From: Erythrobacter sp. HI0063
Lineage (GTDB): Bacteria; Pseudomonadota; Alphaproteobacteria; Sphingomonadales; Sphingomonadaceae
Length of the DNA stretch: 46,015 bases
NCBI RefSeq assembly: GCF_001635685.1
Contig: NZ_LWFF01000288.1
Span: 1 to 46,015 of the forward strand
Reading direction: 5' to 3'
The notes beneath the pieces were generated by a model. That model saw only the letters and a list, made by a program, of their open reading frames with translations, searched no databases and had not been told where the DNA came from. The first letter of the stretch is position 1. Each line of letters opens with the position of its first letter. Both the position numbers and the translations under genes were made by a program. Shown here one piece after another: positions 9,689-19,979 of the stretch.

Positions 9689-10953
9689 GGATAGATTTCC
9701 CGCCGGATCGCATCCGCCTGTTTCTTCGGCGCGCGGCGTTCGTTCCAGCCGATCACGTCAGCCAGGCCGCGCGTCTCGCGTTTGAGGAAGGGATTGCGCC
9801 GCGTTATCGCCAGCAGCAGCCCGACCTCCAGACAGAGCGCGATCGTGGACGATCCGCCATAGCTGATGAGCGGCAAAGTCATCCCCTTCGATGGAAACAG
9901 CTGCAGATTGACGAGGATGTTGATGAACGCCTGCCCCGCGAACAGCGTGATCAGGCCCGCACCCGCAAGCAGGGCGAACAGGTCGTCTTCATCGATCAGC
10001 TTCATCAATACGCGCGCCACGATGGCGAGATAAACGATCACGACGAGAGCGCAAACGATCAGGCCGAATTCTTCCCCGATGACGGAGAAGATGTAGTCGG
10101 TGTGCGCTTCGGGCAGATTCATCTTTCTGAGGCCCAGCCCGTATCCGCTGCCCGTCCAGCCGCCCGCCAGCAGCGTTCGCTCGGCCAGATCGACCTGGTC
10201 GAAAGCCGTGCCACCGCCCATGAAACTGTCGATGCGGTGGCGGGCGTTGTCATAGAGGAAATACGTCGCGACCATGGCCGCGCCGCCGATCCCGACCAGC
10301 GCGCCCATGCGCTGCACGGGCACGCCCGCAAGCAGGATCAGCACGAACCACGCGCCGAAGAAAAGGATGGTGTCGCCCAGATTGGGCTGCATCATCAGGA
10401 GCGCCGCGACCACGACCAGCGCCACTGCCGACAGCGCGATCACCGGCAAATTGGGGTCGCGCATTCGCCATGACAGAATCCAGGCGACGGCGATGGCGAA
10501 GGCGGGCTTCAGGAATTCGGACGGCTGGAAGCGCATTCCGAAATCGAGCCAGCGCCGCGCACCGTTCACCTCCGCGCCGACGATCGGAACGAGGAACAGC
10601 GCGCCGAGCATTCCTGCCGCCAGAAGCAGCCCCCCGCGCCGGGCGTTTTCGCGGCTGACCATGCTGATGGCGATCATCACGCCGATCCCGATCGCCTGCC
10701 AGGCGAGGTGGCGGTAGAAGAAATAGAGCGGATCGAGCGTCTGCGTCGCAGTCGAAAGACGGTCCGCGCTGGCAGGACTTGCGGCGGCGACGGCGACGGT
10801 GCCGAACGCCATCAGCGCCAGGATCAGGCCGAGCAGCACCCGGTCGATCTCACGCCACCAGATCGTCAACTCGGTCCAGCGGGAGAGCTTCTGGCCGGGG
10901 CGGCGCATGCCGGGGCGGGTGGCGCCGGGCACGTAAGGACGCTGCATATTCAT
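9685..10953 (-). CDS. ftsW: Septal peptidoglycan polymerase FtsW (SEDS family)
   Basis: An integral inner-membrane SEDS glycosyltransferase that polymerises lipid II at the septum together with FtsI. The 422-residue product begins [14 protein letters not shown] and has about ten hydrophobic segments. Family marks include NGARRWLDFG, PSEFLKPAFAI and the late AHTDYIFSVIGEEFGL. NILVNLQLFPSKGMTLPLIS and YGGSS follow near the C-terminus. The ATG at 10953 overlaps the murD stop (ATGA); a second in-frame ATG at 10947 is possible. The C-terminus is basic and cytoplasmic. Confidence 0.97.
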   Translation of the reverse strand: MNMQRPYVPGATRPGMRRPGQKLSRWTELTIWWREIDRVLLGLILALMAFGTVAVAAASPASADRLSTATQTLDPLYFFYRHLAWQAIGIGVMIAISMVSRENARRGGLLLAAGMLGALFLVPIVGAEVNGARRWLDFGMRFQPSEFLKPAFAIAVAWILSWRMRDPNLPVIALSAVALVVVAALLMMQPNLGDTILFFGAWFVLILLAGVPVQRMGALVGIGGAAMVATYFLYDNARHRIDSFMGGGTAFDQVDLAERTLLAGGWTGSGYGLGLRKMNLPEAHTDYIFSVIGEEFGLIVCALVVIVYLAIVARVLMKLIDEDDLFALLAGAGLITLFAGQAFINILVNLQLFPSKGMTLPLISYGGSSTIALCLEVGLLLAITRRNPFLKRETRGLADVIGWNERRAPKKQADAIRREIYP

Positions 10954-12248
10954 GCGCCGAGCTCGCTGACGGCCTTGCGGAACGCCTCGCCGCGCTGTTC
11001 GAAATCGCGGAACTGATCGAAGCTGGCGCAGGCGGGGGAGAGCAGGATGGTGTCGCCCGCCTGCGCCGCAGCGGCAGCATCGCGCACCGCGCGCTCGAGC
11101 GTTTCGCTGCGCGTGACGGGGACGCGGCCCTCGAGCAGCTCGGCAAAAGCGGGTCCAGCCTTGCCGATGGTGTATGCGGCTATCACGTGCGGCAATTCGG
11201 GCTCGCACTCGCCTAGCCCCGGCTCCTTAGCGAGGCCGCCGACGATCCAATGGATGTTCTCGAACGCCGCCAGCGCAGGCGCGGAGGCGGCGGTGTTGGT
11301 GCCCTTGCTGTCGTTGACATAAGCGACGCCGGAGGTTTCCGCGACACGCTCCATCCGATGCGGCAGGCCGGAATAGCTTTCGAGCCCGGCGCGGATCTGC
11401 TGCCCGGAAAGACCGAGAATATCGCCGACCTCGATCGCTGCTGCGGCGTTTTCAAGATTGTGCGGGCCTTGCAGCGACTGCCAGTTCGCCTGCTCGCCAG
11501 GCTCGAAACCTCGATTGCTGAGGACGTCTTCGAGAATGCTGGCAATTGTGCCTTCGGCGAATTTCCCCAAGGCCCGCGCGTCGGTGAAGCGGGCGATGGA
11601 GTTCTGTCCGCTCGTCTGCATCGCGAGCAGGCGGGATTTGCTTGCGGCGTATTTCTGGAAATCGCCATCGTACCGATCCAGATGATCCGGCGTGATGTTC
11701 AGCAGCACCGCCACGTCGCAATCGAGCGAATAGGTCAGGTCGATCTGGTAGCTCGAAAGCTCCAGCACATAGACCCCGTCCTCGGGCAAAGGCTGCTGCT
11801 CCAGGATCGGCAGGCCGATATTGCCGCCCATCGTGGTGGGAACGCCCGCAGTCTTGAGGATATGATGAACCAGCGCGGTCGTTGTGCTCTTGCCATTGGT
11901 GCCGGTGATGCCGACGACCTTGTGCGGCGGGAGAGCCCGGCGCGCCTGCGCGAACAGTTCGATGTCTCCGATTACCGGCACGCCGAAGCTGTCGGCATGG
12001 GGCTTGATCGGATGGGTGTTGAGCGGAACGCCGGGGCTAACGACCACGCCATCGTAACCGGTCAGGTCCGACTGCAACGGGTCTGCAATGCCCGTGCGGC
12101 CGACGAAGGGCGCGCGTGCGTCCTCGCGATCGTCCCAGGCCAGCACGTCTGCCCCGCTCGCCAGCAGCGCTTCGACCGTGGCCCGGCCCGATCGCGCCAG
12201 GCCGAGCACGGCATAGCGCCTGCCCTTCCAGGCCGGATTCGTGATCAC
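10950..12248 (-). CDS. murD: UDP-N-acetylmuramoylalanine--D-glutamate ligase MurD
   Basis: An ATP-dependent Mur ligase that adds D-Glu to UDP-MurNAc-L-Ala. The 432-residue product starts at a GTG (12248): (M)[20 protein letters not shown], giving the N-terminal Rossmann-like loop. The P-loop [17 protein letters not shown] is near residue 105, and LPHRMERV with VNDSKGTN mark the central and C-terminal ligase domains. The GTG overlaps the mraY stop as GTGA. Longer frames upstream run across mraY and are arginine-rich shadows. Confidence 0.97.
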   Translation of the reverse strand: MITNPAWKGRRYAVLGLARSGRATVEALLASGADVLAWDDREDARAPFVGRTGIADPLQSDLTGYDGVVVSPGVPLNTHPIKPHADSFGVPVIGDIELFAQARRALPPHKVVGITGTNGKSTTTALVHHILKTAGVPTTMGGNIGLPILEQQPLPEDGVYVLELSSYQIDLTYSLDCDVAVLLNITPDHLDRYDGDFQKYAASKSRLLAMQTSGQNSIARFTDARALGKFAEGTIASILEDVLSNRGFEPGEQANWQSLQGPHNLENAAAAIEVGDILGLSGQQIRAGLESYSGLPHRMERVAETSGVAYVNDSKGTNTAASAPALAAFENIHWIVGGLAKEPGLGECEPELPHVIAAYTIGKAGPAFAELLEGRVPVTRSETLERAVRDAAAAAQAGDTILLSPACASFDQFRDFEQRGEAFRKAVSELGA

Positions 12249-13315
12249 CGCAGCTTCAACGTCGCCAGACCGAGGATCGCTAGCACGATGGCGACGATCC
12301 AGAAACGGATCACGACCTTGCTCTCGCTCCAGCCCAATTGTTCGAAATGGTGATGGATCGGCGCCATGCGAAAGACGCGCTTGCCCGTTCGCTTGAACCA
12401 GAACACCTGGATGATGACCGAAAGGGCCTCGAATACGAACAGGCCGCCGACCACGGCCAGCACGACCTCGTGATGGGTCGCCACCGCGATCGCGCCGAGC
12501 GCTCCGCCCAAGGCCAGCGATCCGGTGTCGCCCATGAAGACCGCTGCGGGCGGCGCGTTGAACCACAGGAAGGCGAGGCCCGCTCCCATGATCGCGGCGC
12601 AGAAGATCGCCAGCTCGCCCGCGCCGGGCACATGCGGAATGCCGAGATAGCTCGAATAGTCGACGCGCCCCACGAGATAGGCAATGAGCGCGAACGTACC
12701 CGCCGCGATGATCACCGGCATGGTGGCGAGGCCATCCAGCCCGTCAGTCAGGTTGACGGCATTGCCAGCGCCCACGATCACGAAAGCGGCGAAGACGTAA
12801 TAGAACCAGCCCAGCTCGATGCCGAGATTGTTGAAGAACGGCACGTAGAGAAACGTGTTGATCTGGCCGACCACAATCCAGCTGGCGATCCCCGCCACTG
12901 CGAATTCGAGCGCGAGGCGCGTCTTGCCCGACACGCCCTTGTGGCTCTTCTTCGTGACCTTGTCGTAATCGTCCATGAAGCCGATCAGGCCGAAGCCGCC
13001 CGTCACCGCGAGGCACGCCCAGATGAAGGGATTGCTGAGGTCCATCCACAAGAGCAGCGAGATCGACATGGCGACGAGGATCATCAGTCCGCCCATCGTG
13101 GGCGTGCCGCGCTTGGCGAGGTGGGTCTGCGGCCCGTCTTCGCGGATCGGCTGGCCCTTGCCCTGTCGCACGCGCAGCATCGCGATCATGCGCGGCCCGA
13201 TAACGAGCCCGATCAGCAGCGCCGTCAGCAGCACACCGCCCGCCCGCGCCGTCTGATACCGGACGAGATTGAGCAGCCCTTCGAACTGGAACCATTCTGC
13301 GAGGATATAAAGCAT
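12245..13315 (-). CDS. mraY: Phospho-N-acetylmuramoyl-pentapeptide-transferase MraY
   Basis: A polytopic inner-membrane enzyme that moves phospho-MurNAc-pentapeptide onto undecaprenyl phosphate to make lipid I. The 356-residue product has about ten membrane segments. It contains [19 protein letters not shown], the catalytic [22 protein letters not shown], the [11 protein letters not shown] loop and MAPIHHHFE near the end. All are diagnostic for MraY. The start ATG at 13315 lies six nt after the murF stop, one of the few non-overlapping junctions in this cluster. Confidence 0.98.
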   Translation of the reverse strand: MLYILAEWFQFEGLLNLVRYQTARAGGVLLTALLIGLVIGPRMIAMLRVRQGKGQPIREDGPQTHLAKRGTPTMGGLMILVAMSISLLLWMDLSNPFIWACLAVTGGFGLIGFMDDYDKVTKKSHKGVSGKTRLALEFAVAGIASWIVVGQINTFLYVPFFNNLGIELGWFYYVFAAFVIVGAGNAVNLTDGLDGLATMPVIIAAGTFALIAYLVGRVDYSSYLGIPHVPGAGELAIFCAAIMGAGLAFLWFNAPPAAVFMGDTGSLALGGALGAIAVATHHEVVLAVVGGLFVFEALSVIIQVFWFKRTGKRVFRMAPIHHHFEQLGWSESKVVIRFWIVAIVLAILGLATLKLR

Positions 13316-13321
13316 GCGCGG

Positions 13322-14791
13322 TCAGCCGTCCCGGCGTGTGAAATGATCCACCAGCTGGCCGAGGCCGACCGAGTTCGACCCCTTCACCAGCACCGCATCG
13401 CCTGCAACCACGCCGTATTCCGACAGCGCGCCGATGGCTTCCGCAGCGTTATCGCAATGGGTGAATCCGCCCGCGAAGCCAAGCGGCTGGCCGGGCGCTT
13501 TCCCCAATTCGCGCGCCAGCACGCGCATTTCCTCGCCCACCAGCACCGCGTAGTCGATATTCGCGGCAGTCAGCGGCTCGGCAAGCTGAGCGTGGAAGGC
13601 CGCGCCGAAATCGCCCAATTCCTTCATGCTGCCGAGCACGGCGATGCGGCGACCGGCGGGCGTGTTGCCCAATTGGGCCAACGTCGCGCGCATGCTGGCG
13701 GGATTGGCGTTGTAGCTTTCGTCGATCAGCAGCGCCTTGCCGCCCGGCGCGCTGATCTGGTGGCGCGCGCCGCGCCCCTTCAGCCCGCCCATTTCGGCAA
13801 GCGCCAGTCCGGCGGCAGCCATGTCGCCCCCGGCGGCGCGGACGGCAGCCATCACGCACAGCGCGTTGGTAATCCAGTGTTCGCCGGGCTCCGCCACGGT
13901 GAAGCACATCCGGCCTTCTGGATATTCGCAAGTGACGAGCGATCCCCCATTCGCGCTCGGGATCGCATCGAGCAACCGCAGGGTTGCATCGCGCGCACGC
14001 CCGAAGCTGACGACCTGTGCGTCGAGCTTATCCGCATGAGCCTTGAGCCGTGCGAAATGCGGGCTGTCCGCCGGGATCACCGCCGTGCCGCCCTTGACGA
14101 GACCGCCGAAGATTTCCGCTTTGGCGTCCGCGATCGCCTCTTCGCTGCCGAGATTCTCGATATGCGCGGGCGCGATAGTGGTAACCACCGCGACATGGGG
14201 GCGGACATGATCGCTCAGCTCGGCGATCTCGCCTGCATGGTTCATCCCCATCTCGAACACGCCGAAACGGCTGCGCGCAGGCATCCGCGCGAGCGACAGC
14301 GGCACGCCGACATGATTGTTGTAGCTGCGGATCGAGCGGTGCGCCTGCCCCCGGCTCGACCGTTCGAGCGCGGCGAAGATCGCTTCCTTGACGCCCGTCT
14401 TCCCGACCGACCCGGTGACGCCGACGATCTTGGCGAAAGTCCGCTTGCGGGCGGCGGCGGCAAGCGCATGAAGCGCTTCTGTCGTGTCCGCGACCAGAAC
14501 GTGAGGATAATCGACCGGCCGATCGACCAGCGCGGCGGCGGCGCCATTGGCAAACGCCTTGTCGAGGAAGCGGTGGCCGTCCATCGCTTCGCCCTTCAGC
14601 GCCACGAACAGATCGCCATTGCGGATGTCGCGGCTGTCGGTGTCGATGCCCGAAACCTGGAAATCGCCGCTTGTCGTTCCGCCCGTGACAGCGGCGATGG
14701 TCTGCGCGTCCCACAGGGCCAGCGGCAGCCGGTCGGAGGGAAGGATCGGCCAGCGCTTCAATGCGGGATGACGGATCAGGGCAGCGCTCAT
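13322..14791 (-). CDS. murF: UDP-MurNAc-tripeptide--D-alanyl-D-alanine ligase MurF
   Basis: The last cytoplasmic Mur ligase; it attaches D-Ala-D-Ala to the tripeptide precursor. The 489-residue product starts MSAALIRHPALKRWPILPSD and has the substrate-recognition DTDSRDIRNGDLFVALKG. The P-loop is GVTGSVGKTGVKE, followed by SYNNHVGVPLSLARM, FEMGMNHAGEI, and the C-terminal IDESYNANPASM and GSMKELG. The ATG at 14791 overlaps the murE stop (ATGA). An upstream extension of the frame lies within murE and is dismissed. Confidence 0.97.
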   Translation of the reverse strand: MSAALIRHPALKRWPILPSDRLPLALWDAQTIAAVTGGTTSGDFQVSGIDTDSRDIRNGDLFVALKGEAMDGHRFLDKAFANGAAAALVDRPVDYPHVLVADTTEALHALAAAARKRTFAKIVGVTGSVGKTGVKEAIFAALERSSRGQAHRSIRSYNNHVGVPLSLARMPARSRFGVFEMGMNHAGEIAELSDHVRPHVAVVTTIAPAHIENLGSEEAIADAKAEIFGGLVKGGTAVIPADSPHFARLKAHADKLDAQVVSFGRARDATLRLLDAIPSANGGSLVTCEYPEGRMCFTVAEPGEHWITNALCVMAAVRAAGGDMAAAGLALAEMGGLKGRGARHQISAPGGKALLIDESYNANPASMRATLAQLGNTPAGRRIAVLGSMKELGDFGAAFHAQLAEPLTAANIDYAVLVGEEMRVLARELGKAPGQPLGFAGGFTHCDNAAEAIGALSEYGVVAGDAVLVKGSNSVGLGQLVDHFTRRDG

Positions 14792-16281
14792 TTCGTGTTC
14801 TCCGCAGTTGTGGCAGCGCACAGCCGCGCAACTTCGACGTCGTCGAAGGGATGGACCCGCATATTCTCTCCCGAGCCGATGATCTGACCCTGTTCGTGCC
14901 CCTTGCCGGCGACGAGGACGATGTCCCCCTCGCCCGCTTCGGCGATGGCGCGCGCGATCGCGTCGCGCCGCCCGCCGATTTCCAGTGCCTCGCCGGTGAC
15001 GCCCTGCATCACAGCGGCACGGATCGCGCTCGGCTCCTCGCCGCGCGGATTGTCGTCCGTAACGATGACGAGATCCGAGCCTTGCGAGGCCGCTTCGCCC
15101 ATCGGCGCGCGCTTCCCGTGATCGCGATCGCCGCCCGCGCCGAACACGGTGATTAGGCGGCCTGCGACATGCGGGCGCAGCGCCGCGATGGCGGCAGTCA
15201 GCGCGTCCGCCGTGTGGGCGTAATCGACATAGACCGGCGCACCGCTCGGCGCGATGACCGCGCGTTCGAGACGTCCGCGCACCGGCTGGAGCCGCGCGAC
15301 CGCATCCCAGACCCGGTCCGCTGCGATCCCGCTGGCGAGCGCCAGTCCGGCGGAGACAAGCGCGTTCGAGACCTGATAGGCCCCGATCAGCGGCAGGCGG
15401 AAGGTACGGGTCTGTCCGTCGTGTTCGACGGTCAGTTCCTGGCCCAGCGCCGTCGCCTCGCGCGCGACCAGACGGATGCCTTCGCCCTGTTCGCCAACCG
15501 TGAAGGGGCTCAGGCCGCGCTTTTCCGCATGTTGGATGGCGCGCGCGGTCCATTCGCTGCTGTCGCTTCCGGTCCAGATTACCGCCGTCGCGCCGTCGCT
15601 CGCGACCTCGTCGAACAGCCGCATCTTGGCGAGGAAATACTCTTCCATGTCGGCGTGGTAATCGAGATGGTCGCGGCTGAAATTGGTGAAGGCGACCGCC
15701 TCGACCGCGATGCCTTCATTGCGGAACTGGGATAGGCCGTGGCTCGACGCTTCGTAGGCGACATGGGTCACCCCTTCGCGCGCCAGGCCGCTGAGGTTCG
15801 ACAGGAAGGTCACGATGTCGGGCGTGGTCAGCCCGGTCGAAACGCTGCCATCGGGCGTGGTGACGCCCAGCGTGCCGATACTGGCCGCGCGTTCGCCCGC
15901 CATGCGCCAGATCTGGCGCGTCATTTCGACCGTCGAGGTCTTGCCGTTGGTCCCCGTCACCGCGACGATATGCGACGGAACGGGAGCGAAGAATTGGGCT
16001 GCGAGCTGCGCGAAGGCGCGGCGCGGTTCGGCGTCGGCGATATGGGCGGCGATATGGGCCGCGCCTTCGACATGCGCTTCGGGCCGGGCAACCACCGCCA
16101 CGGCGCCCGCTTCGATCGCGGCGGGGATGAAATCCTCTCCATTCACGCGCGCGCCTTGGAACGCGCCGAACACGGTGCCGGGCGCGACCTTGCGGTTGTC
16201 GATGGCGAAGCCGGTCACTTCGGCCTCGCCATTGGCGGGACAGGCCACGCCCGCCGCGTCGCAGAGCTTCGCCAGCTTCAC
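14788..16281 (-). CDS. murE: UDP-MurNAc-L-Ala-D-Glu--meso-diaminopimelate ligase MurE
   Basis: An ATP-dependent ligase adding the third stem residue. The 497-residue product starts at GTG (16281), overlapping the ftsI stop. It has FAIDNRKVAPGTVFGAFQG, the P-loop AVTGTNGKTSTVEMTRQ, the carbamylated-lysine neighbourhood, and near the C-terminus TDDNPRGEEP. The DNPR motif is known to select meso-diaminopimelate, so the organism should have DAP-type peptidoglycan. FGAGGDRDHGKRAPMGEAA marks the C-terminal domain. Confidence 0.97.
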   Translation of the reverse strand: MKLAKLCDAAGVACPANGEAEVTGFAIDNRKVAPGTVFGAFQGARVNGEDFIPAAIEAGAVAVVARPEAHVEGAAHIAAHIADAEPRRAFAQLAAQFFAPVPSHIVAVTGTNGKTSTVEMTRQIWRMAGERAASIGTLGVTTPDGSVSTGLTTPDIVTFLSNLSGLAREGVTHVAYEASSHGLSQFRNEGIAVEAVAFTNFSRDHLDYHADMEEYFLAKMRLFDEVASDGATAVIWTGSDSSEWTARAIQHAEKRGLSPFTVGEQGEGIRLVAREATALGQELTVEHDGQTRTFRLPLIGAYQVSNALVSAGLALASGIAADRVWDAVARLQPVRGRLERAVIAPSGAPVYVDYAHTADALTAAIAALRPHVAGRLITVFGAGGDRDHGKRAPMGEAASQGSDLVIVTDDNPRGEEPSAIRAAVMQGVTGEALEIGGRRDAIARAIAEAGEGDIVLVAGKGHEQGQIIGSGENMRVHPFDDVEVARLCAATTAENTK

Positions 16282-18029
16282 CGGTTCGCCTCGGGGATCA
16301 GCGGTTTGATATCCGAAATATCGATATCGCGCGTGCTGTCGGGCCGCACGCCCAGCATCGGGCCGATGCGCGGGACGAGACGGCCCACGATCGGTGCGGC
16401 GTTCCAGGCGGCGGTACGCTGGAAGCTGGAGGCGAGCGTACCCTGCGGTTCGTCCAGCATGGCAATCACGACATAGCGTGGGCGGTCCATCGGGAAGGCG
16501 GCGGCGAAGGTCGAAACCAGCGTCGACCGGCGATAGCCGCCCGCGCCCGGCTTTTCGGCGGAGCCCGTCTTGCCGCCCACGCGGAAGCCCGCTGCATCGG
16601 CATTCTTGCCCGTGCCGTAAATGGTGGTCGCGCGCAGGATCTGGTTCATCCGCGCCGAGGTCGAGGCCTTGAACACGCGGCGGCCTTCGGGCGCTTCTCC
16701 GGGTTTAAGCTTGTGCAGCGTCGCGGGGCGCCAGACGCCGCCATTGACCATCGTGGCATAGGCGCTCGCAAGGTGCAGCGGCGTGACCGCGATGCCGTGG
16801 CCGAAGCTGACCGTCATGCTGCGCAGGCGCGGCCATTTCTCGCCCGGCCAGATCGGGAAGCCCTTGGCCGGCAGTTCGATATGCGGGCGTTCGGCCATGC
16901 CCATATCCATCATGTACTGGCGTAGCTTTTCCGGGCCGAGCTTGTCGGCGATGCGCGCGGTGACGGTGTTGGAGGAATGAATCAGCGTGCTCGGCACGTT
17001 GAGGCTGGCGCCGAGAAAGTGGCTGTCCTTGATCGCGAAGCGCCCGACCTTGACCGGCGAGGCGTCCCAATGGGCACCCAGATCGCGGACCACGCCGGCA
17101 TCGATCGCCGCGGCGACAGAAAGCGGCTTGAAGGTGGAGCCAAGCTCGTAGACCTGATTGGTCACGCGGTTGAACATCAGGGACGCGCCGCGTTCGTCGA
17201 TCTTGTTGGGGTCGAATTCGGGTAGCGACGCCAGGGCCATCACCTCGCCCGTGTCGACATCCAACACGATGCCCGCGCCGCCCTTGGCATCGACCAGCTT
17301 CATGCCCCGGCGCAATTCGTCCTCGAGCGCGCCCTGCACCCGCATGTCGATCGACAGCGCAACCGGAATGCCCCGGCTCGCCGGATCGCTCAGCTGCTCG
17401 TCGAGCACCTGTTCCATTCCCACGCGCCCATGCCCATCCGCCGCGACATAGCCGAGAACGTGGGCCGCCATCGATCCTTGCGGATAGTGCCGGTCGTTTT
17501 CCTGGGGCATTTCAAGCGCCAGCTCGCCGATATCCTGCACGCGGTTGGCTTCTTCTGGAAGAACACGGCGGCGCAGATAGCCCGCTTTGCCCGAAGCGAG
17601 CTGTTCGGCCACCTTTGCCTCGTTCAGATCGGGGAAGATCGCCTTCAGTTCGCGCGCGATCGTCGCCGGATCGCGCACGAGCGGCGCACCGTCTTCGCCC
17701 AATGCCTCTGGATTGAACCACAGAGCGTAGGCAGGGAAGGCCCGCGCCAAAGGCACGCCGTTGCGATCGACGATCTCCCCGCGATCGGGCAGCAGCGCGT
17801 CTTCGAGCGAGGTCGCCGCCACCGCACGGTCCGATCCGCCGAGAAAGGCGATCCGCACCAGCGCCATCGTTGCCACGAAGAGGAAAGCGAGCACGATCCA
17901 AAGCACGCGCAGCTTGGCCTGCGCCAGCGAGTTCTGGCGGATGACCGCGAGCTGTACGCGCGCCTGCGGCATCGCGGCGCCGAAGCTGGTGCCGCCGGTG
18001 GCGCGCGTGATCGGGGAATAGGCGTTCAC
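16278..18029 (-). CDS. ftsI: Septal transpeptidase FtsI (penicillin-binding protein 3)
   Basis: A class B PBP that cross-links septal peptidoglycan alongside FtsW. The 583-residue product has one N-terminal membrane segment (about residues 41-64), a PBP dimerisation domain starting near DRGEIVDRNGVPLA, and a transpeptidase domain. The three catalytic motifs are present: STFK at 298-301, SSN at 352-354 and KTG at 487-489. The start is GTG at 18029, overlapping the ftsL stop as GTGA. Confidence 0.97.
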   Translation of the reverse strand: MNAYSPITRATGGTSFGAAMPQARVQLAVIRQNSLAQAKLRVLWIVLAFLFVATMALVRIAFLGGSDRAVAATSLEDALLPDRGEIVDRNGVPLARAFPAYALWFNPEALGEDGAPLVRDPATIARELKAIFPDLNEAKVAEQLASGKAGYLRRRVLPEEANRVQDIGELALEMPQENDRHYPQGSMAAHVLGYVAADGHGRVGMEQVLDEQLSDPASRGIPVALSIDMRVQGALEDELRRGMKLVDAKGGAGIVLDVDTGEVMALASLPEFDPNKIDERGASLMFNRVTNQVYELGSTFKPLSVAAAIDAGVVRDLGAHWDASPVKVGRFAIKDSHFLGASLNVPSTLIHSSNTVTARIADKLGPEKLRQYMMDMGMAERPHIELPAKGFPIWPGEKWPRLRSMTVSFGHGIAVTPLHLASAYATMVNGGVWRPATLHKLKPGEAPEGRRVFKASTSARMNQILRATTIYGTGKNADAAGFRVGGKTGSAEKPGAGGYRRSTLVSTFAAAFPMDRPRYVVIAMLDEPQGTLASSFQRTAAWNAAPIVGRLVPRIGPMLGVRPDSTRDIDISDIKPLIPEANR

Positions 18030-18562
18030 TGGCCGGTCTCCGCCAAAGCGCTCGGCAAAGCGGGCGAGCGGGCGAGACGCTGGGTCAGATTGCCCGCCGC
18101 TTCGTATCCGCCGGAATCTAGATCGCTCGCGTCCTCGCCGTTATCGCCTGCCGTATCGGTATCGGCCATCCATTCGGCGAAAAGACCTTCTTCGGCCTGC
18201 GGACGCGCCTTGGCGACGCGAATCGGATCGGGCGCGTCGAGGCCGCGCGGCAGGCCGAGCACGGCGAGTTCCCGCTCGCTTTCGAGATATTGATCGGCGC
18301 GCGGCGCGACATAGCCGAATTCGACCGCGTTCCACTGCGAAAGCTGGCGCTGGCTGGCGCGGGTCTGGAATTCGACCTCCAGCATCAGGGTCTGGCGTTC
18401 GAGCGCGATGATCTGGCGCTCCGCCAGCCGCACGTCGCTTTTCACGGCATTCACCTTGAAGGTCAGCGCAAGGAAGGCGGCAAGGCACAGGCTCAGCGCC
18501 AGCATCCAGCCGATCTGGCGGATGCGGCTGCCGTGCGGGCGAGAGGGGGGAGCGCTGGCCAT
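18026..18562 (-). CDS. ftsL: FtsL-like bitopic division protein
   Basis: A small protein of 178 residues between rsmH and ftsI, the fixed place of ftsL. It has a short basic N-terminus, one membrane helix (about residues 17-37) and a heptad-like stretch (VKSDVRLAERQIIALERQ) that would form the coiled coil known to pair with FtsB in the FtsQLB complex. The remaining ~85 residues are acidic and low in complexity, longer than in E. coli FtsL (121). Sequence identity in this family is always poor, so the call rests on topology and position. The ATG overlaps the rsmH stop by one base. Confidence 0.85.
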   Translation of the reverse strand: MASAPPSRPHGSRIRQIGWMLALSLCLAAFLALTFKVNAVKSDVRLAERQIIALERQTLMLEVEFQTRASQRQLSQWNAVEFGYVAPRADQYLESERELAVLGLPRGLDAPDPIRVAKARPQAEEGLFAEWMADTDTAGDNGEDASDLDSGGYEAAGNLTQRLARSPALPSALAETGQ

Positions 18563-19491
18563 CAGGCTGCTTCCCTCGCCGGGGTGGCACTACGCACCGC
18601 GTGCCGCAGGACGGAAGAGCGCGCGCGGGGATTGCGTGCGATCTCGGCCTCGCCCGGTCGGATCGCCTTGCTGACGCGCGTGAAGGCGGGCTCGAAGCTG
18701 TCGACCTGGGGCAAGTGGCGCGAGGCGGCAGGTGCGCTCGACGCATCGCGCAGGAAGCGTTTGACGATCCGGTCTTCGAGGCTGTGGAAGCTCACCACGG
18801 CGAGGCGGCCGCCTTCGCCGAGCAGGGTTTCGGCTGCGGCAAGGCCCTGCTCCAGCTCGTCCAGCTCGCCATTCACATGGATGCGCACCGCCTGGAAGCT
18901 GCGCGTCGCAGGATCCTTCTTGTCGTGCGGTTTGTGGCCCAATGCCTTCCTCACCACGCGGGCGAGATCGCCAGTGGTCTCCAGCGGGCGCGCGGCCACG
19001 ATGGCGCGGGCGACGCGGCGCGACTGGCGCTCCTCGCCGTAGAGATACAGCACGTCGGCGATCTGATCGGCATCGGCGGTGTTGAGGAAATCGGCGGCGC
19101 TCTCGCCCGTCTGGCTCATCCGCATGTCGAGTGGGCCGTCATGGGAGAAGGCAAAGCCGCGCTCCGCCTGATCGAGCTGCATCGACGAGACGCCGATATC
19201 CATGACGACACCGTCGACACAGGCCACGCCCGCGTCACGCAGCGCGGCCACCATCTGGGAGAAGCGGTGCGGGTGGAGCGTCAGGCGGTCTTCGTATTCG
19301 GCGACCATCGCCGCGCCGTTGGCGATCGCATCGGGGTCGCGATCGAAGGCGTGGACCTGCGCCCCCTTGTCGAGAATCGCGCGGGTGTAGCCGCCTGCGC
19401 CGAAGGTGGCATCGACGATCACGTCGCCCGGCTTCGGGTCGAGCGCGGCGATCACCTCGTCTAGGAGGACGGGGATGTGAGGCTGGCTCAC
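18562..19491 (-). CDS. rsmH: 16S rRNA (cytosine1402-N4)-methyltransferase RsmH
   Basis: An S-adenosylmethionine-dependent methyltransferase acting on 16S rRNA C1402 (also called MraW). The 309-residue product has [13 protein letters not shown] at the N-terminus and the SAM-binding [14 protein letters not shown] near residue 28. It then shows [34 protein letters not shown] and [14 protein letters not shown]. These are all classical RsmH signatures. The start is GTG at 19491, overlapping the mraZ stop (GTGA). Confidence 0.98.
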   Translation of the reverse strand: MSQPHIPVLLDEVIAALDPKPGDVIVDATFGAGGYTRAILDKGAQVHAFDRDPDAIANGAAMVAEYEDRLTLHPHRFSQMVAALRDAGVACVDGVVMDIGVSSMQLDQAERGFAFSHDGPLDMRMSQTGESAADFLNTADADQIADVLYLYGEERQSRRVARAIVAARPLETTGDLARVVRKALGHKPHDKKDPATRSFQAVRIHVNGELDELEQGLAAAETLLGEGGRLAVVSFHSLEDRIVKRFLRDASSAPAASRHLPQVDSFEPAFTRVSKAIRPGEAEIARNPRARSSVLRHAVRSATPAREAA

Positions 19492-19979
19492 TTGCGCTTC
19501 GCCTTGGCTTCAGCCTCGGCCACCAGCGCCTGGCAGGCGGCCTTGGCAGCGGCCCAATCGTCGCCCATGCGCATCAGTTCGGTAGGGTTCCAGACGCTGA
19601 AAAACCGGCCGCTGCCCTGGAAGAACAGGCCGTCCTCGATACCGGCGAGGCCGCGCAGATAGTCCGGCATGACGAACCGCCCGCTATCGTCGAAGGGAAG
19701 CTCGGCGAAGCCGTAGAGCTGGCTCGAACGGGTTTCCCGGTCGAAATCGCGCTGGAACTTGAACGCCATCTCTTCCTCGCGATCGAGCTGCGCCTCGAAT
19801 TCGAGTTTGCGGGACAGGCCGAAACCGACAAGACAGTTCCAGCGATCGTGCTTGGTCAGACATAGGGTGCGGGAATCGCTGCTTTCCTTCACCGCCTTGC
19901 GAAACAGCGGCGGAAGGACATAGCGGCCTTTATCGCCCGCAGGCGAATAGGCTTGTCCGCTATATCCCCCGAAAAGCAC
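19488..19979 (-). CDS. mraZ: Transcriptional regulator MraZ
   Basis: An AbrB/SpoVT-type DNA-binding protein with two MraZ repeats, the first gene of the dcw operon. In E. coli MraZ represses its own operon. The 163-residue product begins (M)[20 protein letters not shown], giving the first repeat; the second includes [20 protein letters not shown]. The start is GTG at 19979 with GGAAG about 6 nt upstream. The C-terminal tail is Ala- and Lys-rich. The candidate operator lies 144-198 nt upstream of the start. Confidence 0.96.
   Translation of the reverse strand: MLFGGYSGQAYSPAGDKGRYVLPPLFRKAVKESSDSRTLCLTKHDRWNCLVGFGLSRKLEFEAQLDREEEMAFKFQRDFDRETRSSQLYGFAELPFDDSGRFVMPDYLRGLAGIEDGLFFQGSGRFFSVWNPTELMRMGDDWAAAKAACQALVAEAEAKAKRK

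Noticed and set aside
12338-14887. Very long plus-strand frame opposite mraY and murF
   Set aside because: Same reason: arginine-, histidine- and glutamate-rich shadow of conserved genes on the other strand.
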